A program made the position numbers and the translations under genes. The notes beneath the pieces were generated by a model, which made no database searches, was not told the DNA's origin, and saw only the letters and a program-made list of their open reading frames with translations. Shown here piece after piece: positions 27,566 to 33,964 of a stretch of 33,964 nucleotides of DNA. The stretch comes from JAVBOO01 sp031550435 (GTDB lineage: Bacteria > Bacillota > Clostridia > Lachnospirales > WRAX01). How positions within the stretch are numbered: the first letter of the stretch is position 1; each line of letters starts with the position of its first letter. Location: positions 1 to 33,964 of the forward strand of contig JAVBOO010000036.1 in the NCBI GenBank assembly GCA_031550435.1. Reading direction: 5' to 3'.

Positions 27566-30187
27566 ATGACCGGTACCAATGTTGGCAGCGTTTATATGGA
27601 CTCACTTATAAACCTCAGTCCATTCAACAAAGGTTTAAAATCTATGAATTCGGGCGCAATGTCGGCATTCAAAAAAACCGAGTCCGGGGCTTCGATGATT
27701 TTTGGCAGGATATCAAAGATGGCAGCGACAGCATTCTCGGTTGTTGCTGCTGTTAATTTCGGAAAATCCTGTGTCAATACTTTCAAGAGCATGACCGAGG
27801 CTGAATCAAAATTAGCACACGCCATGAAGCTTAATTTGGGTGCGACCGCCGAGCAAATAAAAGCATTTTACGATTTAAGCGATGCGTATCAAAATATCGG
27901 TACGGTTTCCGCGACAGCGCAGCAGCAAGCTATGCAAGAGCTGTCAACATACATCACAAAAACGGACAGCCTCAAGACTTTGCTGCCTGTAATGAATGAC
28001 CTGACGGCGCAGCAGTACGGCTACAACGCCTCTTCCGAAAACGCCCGCGGCATTGCTCAGATGTTCGGAAAAGTATTGGACGGGCAAACGGGAGCATTAA
28101 GCCGGAATGGGTTCCGTTTTGACGAAGCTCAAGAGAAAATATTTAAATACGGCACCGAAGAAGAGCGAGTTGCACTGCTTGCGCAGGTTGTCAGCAAATA
28201 TGTCGGTGGCATGAATGAAGCTCTCGGACGTACGCCTATAGGACGTATGCAGCAATTATCGGGAATATTCGATAATATTAAACGCGAATTCGGCAGCGGA
28301 ATAATGGCCGTGGTTGGCTCGCTTATGGGCGCTCTCAATGCGTTGGCTAATAAAATTTTATTTGTCGCAAAAGCATTTAATCAGTTAATGCAATCTATTT
28401 TCGGAAAAACCTCTCAACTTGCCGATGTCGGAGCGGCTGTAGGCGAATCAGCCGCCGCGGGCATGGCCGATTTGACCGAAGAGACAAAAGCGGCAGGCAA
28501 GGCCGCCCGCGGGGCTCTCGCTCCGTTTGACGAAATCAATAATCTTGCAACGAGTTCCGGTGAAAGCGGCACAGTTGCGAAGCCAAGCGGGGCCGGTTCG
28601 GCGGTTGAGTTGCCCGGCTTGGAGGATTCCGGGATAGCCAAAGCGGAAACTGCCATGGACGGGCTCTTAGATAAAATTAAGAGCATAGGCAAATCGATTA
28701 ATACTTACATCGCCGAGCCGTTCAAAAAGGCGTTTAAGCTTAATTTCGACTCAAGCTCGCTAGGTAAAATACAGGATAATATAAAGGGTATCAAAGAGAG
28801 CCTTTCGGGCGTATTCGCTAACCCGGAATTGATGCAAGCGGCTTTGAAGTGGGTTTCATCATTCTCCTCCGCTTGGGGGGCTATTATCGGGAAGGCCGCG
28901 ACTATCGGCGCGGATTTTGTGAATTTATTAGCCGGAAGCGTAAACAAATGGCTTGCTGAAAAAGGCCCCGGTATCAGCGAATCGCTTGTTAATATCTTTA
29001 ATCTTCACGGTAAATATGCCGAAACTATCGCAAATGCATTTTCCGGTCTTGGCGACATTATACATAATGTCCTACAAAACGAAAATCTACAGAATATCAG
29101 AGCTGATATCTTCGGAATATTCAGTGATGTCGGTCTTGGTATCGCAGAGTTGGGCTTAGGTTTCGCAACTTCGTGGATCGACGCATTTACCGGCGGTATT
29201 CTGGACAACAGTAAAGATATTACCGATGCAGTTAACGGCACAATAGACGGCGTAGCAAAGATAACCGATACACTTTCCGTTATGGTCAGCGACACGATGC
29301 AGAATATTAAAAAGGCTTGGGAAACATACGGCAAACCGGCTTTTGACAATTTCAAGTTAGGGTGGTCGTCGGTAGTCAAGACTTTCACCGACCTGTACAA
29401 TCAAAACATTCTTCCCGTAATCAACGGATTCGCCGATAAATTTCGGGCATTGTATGACAAACGCTTGAAGCCGATTATCACAAACATTATAAACCGATTC
29501 GGAGAAATCGGAGAGAATCTAAGCTTACTATATAAAGACTTTATCGCGCCGTTTATTGATAAAATCGTGCAATTCTTTGCCCCGTTGTTACAAAGCTCTT
29601 TAACGGGAATCGGCGACAGTTTTCTTTTGCTAATCGAATTGATAGGCTCGATAGCCAGCGATCTAATGGATATATTCAGCGGCATCATCGCATTCATAAC
29701 AGGCGTATTTACCGGAGACTGGGAAAAGGCTTGGGATGGGGTTGTCGCCATATTTAAAGGGATATTTAACCTTGCCATTGATATCTTCGAAGGATTCGTT
29801 AACGGCGCCATAAACCTTATAAACGGCCTTATAAATGGCATTAACAATATCTCCGGCAAAATAGGGATACCGGCTATACCGGCTATACCGAAAATGGATA
29901 TTCCTCGACTCGCAAAAGGCGGCGTAATCAATCAACCTACAATAGCCATGGTCGGGGAGCGCGGTCGTGAGGCTGTAATGCCTCTTGAGAATAACACCGG
30001 CTGGATCACAGAGCTGGCGAACCAGATAGGTATGGTTATAGCGGCGAACGGCTCAGGCGGGACAGGCAGGGGCCAGGCTGTTGTTATGCTGAACATAGAC
30101 GGCAAAAAATTTGCGGAGGCGACTATAGACGATTACAAGAGCGTAGGCAACCGCCGAGGTGTAAATATGATCCCACAAACGATATAG
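27566..30187 (+). CDS. tape measure protein
   Basis: The product is 873 aa: long, helical and alanine/serine-rich, with several hydrophobic segments (about 50-65, 245-275, 690-770) and a C-terminal motif KGGVINQPTIAMVGERGREA (from about 783) followed by VMPLE, found at the end of many tape measures. At 0.15 nm per residue it would span about 130 nm of tail (inference). It is bracketed by the chaperones and the distal tail protein, as usual. AGGTGAAC precedes the ATG. Confidence 0.93.
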   Translation: MTGTNVGSVYMDSLINLSPFNKGLKSMNSGAMSAFKKTESGASMIFGRISKMAATAFSVVAAVNFGKSCVNTFKSMTEAESKLAHAMKLNLGATAEQIKAFYDLSDAYQNIGTVSATAQQQAMQELSTYITKTDSLKTLLPVMNDLTAQQYGYNASSENARGIAQMFGKVLDGQTGALSRNGFRFDEAQEKIFKYGTEEERVALLAQVVSKYVGGMNEALGRTPIGRMQQLSGIFDNIKREFGSGIMAVVGSLMGALNALANKILFVAKAFNQLMQSIFGKTSQLADVGAAVGESAAAGMADLTEETKAAGKAARGALAPFDEINNLATSSGESGTVAKPSGAGSAVELPGLEDSGIAKAETAMDGLLDKIKSIGKSINTYIAEPFKKAFKLNFDSSSLGKIQDNIKGIKESLSGVFANPELMQAALKWVSSFSSAWGAIIGKAATIGADFVNLLAGSVNKWLAEKGPGISESLVNIFNLHGKYAETIANAFSGLGDIIHNVLQNENLQNIRADIFGIFSDVGLGIAELGLGFATSWIDAFTGGILDNSKDITDAVNGTIDGVAKITDTLSVMVSDTMQNIKKAWETYGKPAFDNFKLGWSSVVKTFTDLYNQNILPVINGFADKFRALYDKRLKPIITNIINRFGEIGENLSLLYKDFIAPFIDKIVQFFAPLLQSSLTGIGDSFLLLIELIGSIASDLMDIFSGIIAFITGVFTGDWEKAWDGVVAIFKGIFNLAIDIFEGFVNGAINLINGLINGINNISGKIGIPAIPAIPKMDIPRLAKGGVINQPTIAMVGERGREAVMPLENNTGWITELANQIGMVIAANGSGGTGRGQAVVMLNIDGKKFAEATIDDYKSVGNRRGVNMIPQTI

Positions 30188-30198
30188 GGGGTGTATGC

Positions 30199-30552
30199 AT
30201 GGAACCGATAATAAGGATTAACGGCACCCCCTTCCCTAATCCTTCGGACTATAAGGTTGATATTGAGCCTTTGGGGAATTTTGAGCGCAACGCAAACGGT
30301 ATGATGGTCGGGGACTTGATTGCCGTTAAAACAAAACTGGGGTGCTCGTGGGCTATGTTGGAGGGTGAGTACTACGCGCTGCTGATAAATGCGGTAGATC
30401 CTTTTTTTGTAAAAGTTACATACCTGACCCCGAGCGGCGGATATGAAACAAAGGAAATGTATTCATCACCTCAATCCGGGCAGCTGGCGTTAAGGACGGG
30501 AAACGGTGAATATTGGTGGAAAAGTGTTACATGCAATTTGATAGAGAGGTGA
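30199..30552 (+). CDS. small tail protein, DUF6711-like
   Basis: The product is 117 aa. IRINGTPFPNPSDYKVDIEP, FERNANGMMVGDLIAVKTKL and VTCNLIER match the DUF6711 pattern of phage proteins located between tape measure and hub. It is probably part of the distal tail or baseplate. GGGGGTG precedes the ATG. Confidence 0.75.
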   Translation: MEPIIRINGTPFPNPSDYKVDIEPLGNFERNANGMMVGDLIAVKTKLGCSWAMLEGEYYALLINAVDPFFVKVTYLTPSGGYETKEMYSSPQSGQLALRTGNGEYWWKSVTCNLIER

Positions 30553-30556
30553 TATT

Positions 30557-32161
30557 ATGCCCTCAAACGAATATAACACCGGAATTTACGCTTCCGTAAG
30601 GCAAACCGTGGCTCAAGTTTGGTTTGACATGGTCGCGCCCGATGCGAAAGAAAAAGCGACTGTATCTTTGCCGAACAGTAACGAATTCTCGAAACCCCGT
30701 CAGATAATTGATAATGTTACGGATATGGGGTCGAGAATGGCGACTTTTGAGCCGGATTATTGGAAGCTCGACGGCAGCTTTGCACTGCCGAAGCACCCGG
30801 GGGATACCGAATTTCAAGTCGGGTGGTGGGGCGGCAAAATGTCCGGCGCTGATTGCGTTCTGGATCCCGTGCCGACTATTACTGTCACATTCTCTCAGAT
30901 TCAGAGTATGAGCGCAATCGGGATAGCTTTTGATGAAGCCGCCGACCAATACTCGACCGATTTTGAAGTGTCTGCTTATACTACGGGCGGCGGTCTGATT
31001 TACAGCGAAAGAATTAGCGACAACCTCAACTCTTATGCACAAACAAGCAGGGGGGTTGAGAATGTCGCGAAGATTATTATTAAACTGTACAAGACAAACC
31101 ATCCGTATCGATATCCGCGTATTACTGAACTCACCTTCGGATTCCGCCTTCGTTTTGACGGCGGCAATATTATCAGTCTCAGCCTGATTACGGAAGCCGA
31201 TCCGATGGGCAAAGCCGTTCCGTATCCTCAGCTTGTTACGACCGTTAAGAATGACGGGCGTTTTAATCATCTCGCTCCGGATAGCTATTCAAAGTACTTA
31301 TACCGTCGGCAGGCATTTGAGTATCGGCACGGTTTAAAACTCCCGGGAGGAAGCATAGAGTGGGTGTACTGCGGCGTTTATTACCTTACGGATTGGGATG
31401 TATCCGATGACGAGGTTAACTTCACGGCAGTAGGAAGACTCGCGGATCTTGAGCGCATAACATACTACAATTCCGGCAGTGAAACTATGTCCATAGGCGC
31501 TCTCGCCAAAAAGCTGCTCGATTATTGCGGCTTTGATTACGAAATAGCGACTTTTCTGTTTGACAGCCCTCCCGTATGCGCTTACTTCGGAGAAGTTGAT
31601 TGCAGGTCGGCACTTGCAATGCTCGCAAACCTCAGCTCCTGCCTCATCTTTGAGGATAGGCAAAATACAATACGATTTACCGATGTTTTCGAGAATCAGT
31701 CCGTTGACAGGCTCGACTACAACAACATGTTTTCCTCACCAAGCGTGGGGCTTACCGAATATTACAACGGGATAATACTACGGGAGTATGTTCAAGACAG
31801 CGGTGAAGATTCGGGCTCGTTCAAGAATTCCGAAACATTCTACCCAGCCCCGTGGCACGATCCAAAAGAACCGTATTACGGTTACAGCTTGGACTTGCCC
31901 ATGATGATAACGAACAAAAACCCGCAATATCAAGTCCTAAAAGAATGGGTGCTCAGCCGTAAGTTTGCCTTGCTCGAGAAGCGTCTTACGGCTAATATCT
32001 CGTGGAGACAAAACCCCGCGCAGGAAATCGGAGACATTGTTGATGTGCAAATCGGCAGAAAAAACGAATTTCTTCGAATGGCTCCTTTTTCGGAAAGGCT
32101 TGAGTACTCCGGCGGAGTTTTGAAAGGCTCAACAAAAGCAATAGGAGGTTTGTCAGATTGA
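30557..32161 (+). CDS. tail hub/baseplate protein
   Basis: The product is 534 aa and mostly beta. Residues 1-190 look like a carbohydrate-binding-like sandwich (FALPKHPGDTEFQVGWWGGK, ITVTFSQIQS); residues about 240-534 resemble a gp27/Tal-type hub (YCGVYYLTDWDVSDDEVNFT, ARKLLDYCGF-like, LEKRLTANISWRQNPAQEIG). It likely forms the distal tail hub to which receptor-binding parts attach. GAGAGGTG lies before the ATG. Confidence 0.75.
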   Translation: MPSNEYNTGIYASVRQTVAQVWFDMVAPDAKEKATVSLPNSNEFSKPRQIIDNVTDMGSRMATFEPDYWKLDGSFALPKHPGDTEFQVGWWGGKMSGADCVLDPVPTITVTFSQIQSMSAIGIAFDEAADQYSTDFEVSAYTTGGGLIYSERISDNLNSYAQTSRGVENVAKIIIKLYKTNHPYRYPRITELTFGFRLRFDGGNIISLSLITEADPMGKAVPYPQLVTTVKNDGRFNHLAPDSYSKYLYRRQAFEYRHGLKLPGGSIEWVYCGVYYLTDWDVSDDEVNFTAVGRLADLERITYYNSGSETMSIGALAKKLLDYCGFDYEIATFLFDSPPVCAYFGEVDCRSALAMLANLSSCLIFEDRQNTIRFTDVFENQSVDRLDYNNMFSSPSVGLTEYYNGIILREYVQDSGEDSGSFKNSETFYPAPWHDPKEPYYGYSLDLPMMITNKNPQYQVLKEWVLSRKFALLEKRLTANISWRQNPAQEIGDIVDVQIGRKNEFLRMAPFSERLEYSGGVLKGSTKAIGGLSD

Positions 32162-32586
32162 TAGACTGGACACCCGTAACAGCAGGCGATTACATGAAAA
32201 TTGAATACCTTGATCTGTTGAAGCTTTATTTTTTCCAAATAAGAGACTTGTTTTATTCAAAGCTGAAAAGACCGGTTCTTATACAGTCAATCGACACAAG
32301 CGGCAGATACTACACAGTCCCTTTTGAGACTTACATAAACATAATTGAGCGTAATATCGATGCATTAACAGCAGAAGGGTATACACCCTTAGAATGGCAG
32401 CCGACCAAAATATGGTTGGGTGAACACCTCGACAGGCCTAAGCTCGACTTCAATGATGTAAATCGCTGGTTTTCGACGTTGCGGCAGCTTGAAGATATGA
32501 TAAAAGGCATGGCCGACAGACTCTTGATTACCGGTACATTTACAGCCGGAGACAATAGAACCAGACAATTTTTAAGGACGGTGTAA
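32158..32586 (+). CDS. tail-associated hypothetical protein
   Basis: The product is 142 aa with no recognised domain: an N-terminal helical part (YMKIEYLDLLKLYFFQIRDL) and a C-terminal part with WLGEHLDRPKLDFNDVNRWF. It starts at TTG overlapping the previous stop, with GGAGGT upstream. Its position between hub and tip genes indicates a baseplate or fibre-attachment role. Confidence 0.7.
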   Translation: MIDWTPVTAGDYMKIEYLDLLKLYFFQIRDLFYSKLKRPVLIQSIDTSGRYYTVPFETYINIIERNIDALTAEGYTPLEWQPTKIWLGEHLDRPKLDFNDVNRWFSTLRQLEDMIKGMADRLLITGTFTAGDNRTRQFLRTV

Positions 32587-32588
32587 TA

Positions 32589-33011
32589 ATGCCAAGACCG
32601 ATTTTCAGTAATGAAATTATCGGCCCGATAAACGGGTCAAATGATCCGCAATACGAAATAACAGGCGGATTGAATTGTGCCAAAATAAAGCTTTTAAACC
32701 CAATAATACAAGAAGGAACCCCCGTTAACTCTAACAATCTCAATTTACTTTACAACTTTGATAATCTGGAGGGGCAACCGGGGTTTATAAAAGAAACACC
32801 AGTACCCGACGGAACAGGTAACTTGACTACGTCAATCGTAAACGCTGAAACATCAAAACTTGCCGCGAAAAGGATCACAACTTTCAATGCCGACGGTTCG
32901 ATAACAAAAACAACTTTTGTCTATGCGGATGACGGTATCACAGTCCTGAGGAGGTCAGTTGTAACCACTACATTTCCTCAAGGTTTTATTGCAAAGGAGG
33001 TCGCGGTATGA
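32589..33011 (+). CDS. tail-associated hypothetical protein
   Basis: The product is 140 aa, polar and Asn/Thr-rich. The C-terminal half (RITTFNADGSITKTTFVYAD followed by DGITVLRRSVVTTTF) looks like repeated beta strands of a tail fibre component. No family was recognised. It overlaps the next gene by 4 nt. Confidence 0.65.
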   Translation: MPRPIFSNEIIGPINGSNDPQYEITGGLNCAKIKLLNPIIQEGTPVNSNNLNLLYNFDNLEGQPGFIKETPVPDGTGNLTTSIVNAETSKLAAKRITTFNADGSITKTTFVYADDGITVLRRSVVTTTFPQGFIAKEVAV

Positions 33012-33760
33012 GTTGGGACGAGATTAAATACAGTTTGAATTCCAAGCTCGGAACTGCTGATTTCAAACCTATAGATAGAATGCTGTACCGCCCCGGGAAA
33101 CTGATTTTTACCGCAAACGGGAGTTTTACGGTTCCCGACGGCGTTGACACTGTATTCGTAAGCGGCATCGGCGCGGGCGGCGACGGGTCAGCCGGAAACT
33201 ACTCGTATCGCATCGGCGGTTCGGGCGGCAAATGCGGCGCGTTTACTTACAAACGGCCCGTGAGCGTCACACCGGGCGAGGTAATCAATTATACGGTCGG
33301 CACGGGCAATACGGTGTTTAAATCCGTCGTTCTCGCGAAAGGCGGCAACCCGTCAACACTGACCGGAAACGGCGGCGCGGGCGGCGATGTTGGCTCAAAA
33401 AGGTACGGCGCATCAGGCCAACAGGGTTTTGGAGATGGACTGCAAGGCGGTCCGGCGGGCTCAACTTCGGGCGATTATTCCAACCCGGGCGAGAATACAG
33501 TGCTCGGCGCTGCGGGCGGCGGCGGCGGCTCATCACCCGCATTCATCACTCTTTTGACGGGCGGCGGAGTCGGCGGAACGGGTGGCGCGGGCGGAAGTTC
33601 CAACTGGTACATAAACTCTTACTCTCCCAGCGGCGCAGGCAGTCCCGGTTCGTACGGCAGCGGCGGCGGTGGTGGCGGTGGCGGAATTGCCTACGGCAGC
33701 AGTAACGGCAGCGGCGCGGGCGGTGCGGGCGGGACCGGGCTGTTGATAGTCGAGTGGTAA
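33008..33760 (+). CDS. glycine-rich tail tip/adhesin-like protein
   Basis: The product is 250 aa. After about 40 residues it has a beta-rich segment (GSFTVPDGVDTVFVSGIGAG) and then long glycine-rich tracts such as GGGGGGGG and GAGGAGGTG, ending LLIVEW. This is the pattern of phage glycine-rich domain proteins; in T-even gp38 adhesins similar tracts form polyglycine helices that bind receptors. A receptor-binding role is inferred. GGAGG precedes the ATG. Confidence 0.75.
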   Translation: MSWDEIKYSLNSKLGTADFKPIDRMLYRPGKLIFTANGSFTVPDGVDTVFVSGIGAGGDGSAGNYSYRIGGSGGKCGAFTYKRPVSVTPGEVINYTVGTGNTVFKSVVLAKGGNPSTLTGNGGAGGDVGSKRYGASGQQGFGDGLQGGPAGSTSGDYSNPGENTVLGAAGGGGGSSPAFITLLTGGGVGGTGGAGGSSNWYINSYSPSGAGSPGSYGSGGGGGGGGIAYGSSNGSGAGGAGGTGLLIVEW

Positions 33761-33772
33761 AAGGAGGCCAAA

Positions 33773-33964
33773 ATGAAATATATACAGCTGCAAGACAACA
33801 CGGTAACACTGATCGGCGATGAGAGCGTCGGCCTGCCGTTGCCTCAAGAGTTTTTGGACGGCAACCCGGGCTTCAAATGCCTGAGGCTCGATGATTACAG
33901 CCCCGCCCCGAACGTATGGGACAGGTACGACCCCGACAATGACCGATTTATACCCTATGCGGAG
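33773..33964 (+). CDS. tail protein, N-terminal part (runs off the window)
   Basis: Sixty-four codons are visible, starting MKYIQLQDNTVTLIGDESVG. AAAGGAGG lies before the ATG. The visible part is not assigned to a family; LDDYSPAPNVWDRYDPDNDR suggests a small tail-tip accessory protein. The stop is outside the window. Confidence 0.65.
   Translation, partial: MKYIQLQDNTVTLIGDESVGLPLPQEFLDGNPGFKCLRLDDYSPAPNVWDRYDPDNDRFIPYAE

Larger units (their letters stand above)
2890..33964. mobile_element. prophage, siphovirus-like, left end and most of the genome (right end outside window)
   Basis: The element begins at a tRNA-Lys 3' remnant next to an integrase. It continues with a divergent lysogeny switch, recombination/replication genes, DNA methyltransferases, and terminase, portal, capsid and tail genes in the usual siphovirus order. 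Lysis genes, the remaining tail-tip genes and attR are not in the window. One frameshift (SSB) is seen; otherwise the reading frames look intact, so the prophage may be functional. Confidence 0.95.

Noticed and set aside
29401..29931. A 176-codon leftward frame opposite the tape measure gene
   Set aside because: It is antisense to a well-supported gene, has no ribosome site, and its hydrophobic composition mirrors the tape-measure codons.
30563..31270. A 235-codon leftward frame opposite the tail hub gene
   Set aside because: No ribosome site or recognisable domain; the forward frame has strong protein character and coupled neighbours.
33318..33847. Leftward Arg/Ala-rich frames opposite the glycine-rich tail gene
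   Set aside because: They arise from the complement of GGC-rich codons and have no start signals.

Overview
The window holds the left end of an integrated, tailed, siphovirus-like prophage together with about 2.9 kb of flanking host chromosome. Strong GGAGG-type ribosome sites, frequent GTG and TTG starts, moderate GC, and families such as DUF378, DUF1848, a KDPG-aldolase/VOC fusion, RecT/DUF1351 and minor capsid proteins 1-3 point to a low-to-mid GC Firmicute, probably a gut-type member of the Clostridia. The species cannot be named from the sequence.

Host part (1-2890, all genes on the minus strand): a DUF1848 protein, a two-helix DUF378 membrane protein, and an aldolase-fold/VOC fusion whose expected Schiff-base lysine is an arginine. 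The junction is a 44-nt 3' remnant of a tRNA-Lys(CTT) gene at 2890-2933, followed in the tRNA sense by the host terminator. The intact tRNA should lie at the other prophage end, outside the window.

Lysogeny module (2973-5133): a tyrosine integrase and an XRE repressor with overlapping ends are transcribed leftward. They are divided from a rightward Cro-like gene by two well-formed divergent promoters with ACATGTT-type operator sequences. A separately promoted zinc-ribbon membrane protein on the minus strand may be expressed in the lysogen.

Early region (5236-17685, rightward): small unknown and zinc-ribbon genes; an octapeptide-repeat protein set between two 35-bp direct repeats; a recombination and replication block (DUF1351, RecT, MBL-fold hydrolase, frameshifted SSB, initiator with five 12-bp iterons inside it, G39P-like helicase loader, RusA resolvase); then ASCH, C5 and N6 DNA methyltransferases, HNH nuclease, zinc-ribbon/Lar-like proteins and a sigma-like late regulator. 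The C5 methyltransferase gene contains, wholly nested in the +1 frame, a second 335-codon gene with its own ribosome site and WPTPTA-type repeats. This is the most unusual structure here.

Late region (17775-33964, rightward after a terminator): terminase small and large subunits, portal, a MuF-type minor capsid protein fused to a zincin-like metallopeptidase, a small following gene, scaffold, SU10-like major capsid protein, head-tail joining proteins, tail tube, a tail chaperone pair apparently joined by a +1 frameshift at a GCT-TAG site, tape measure, distal tail and hub proteins, and a glycine-rich tip protein. The window ends inside a further tail gene. Lysis genes and the right attachment site are not in view.
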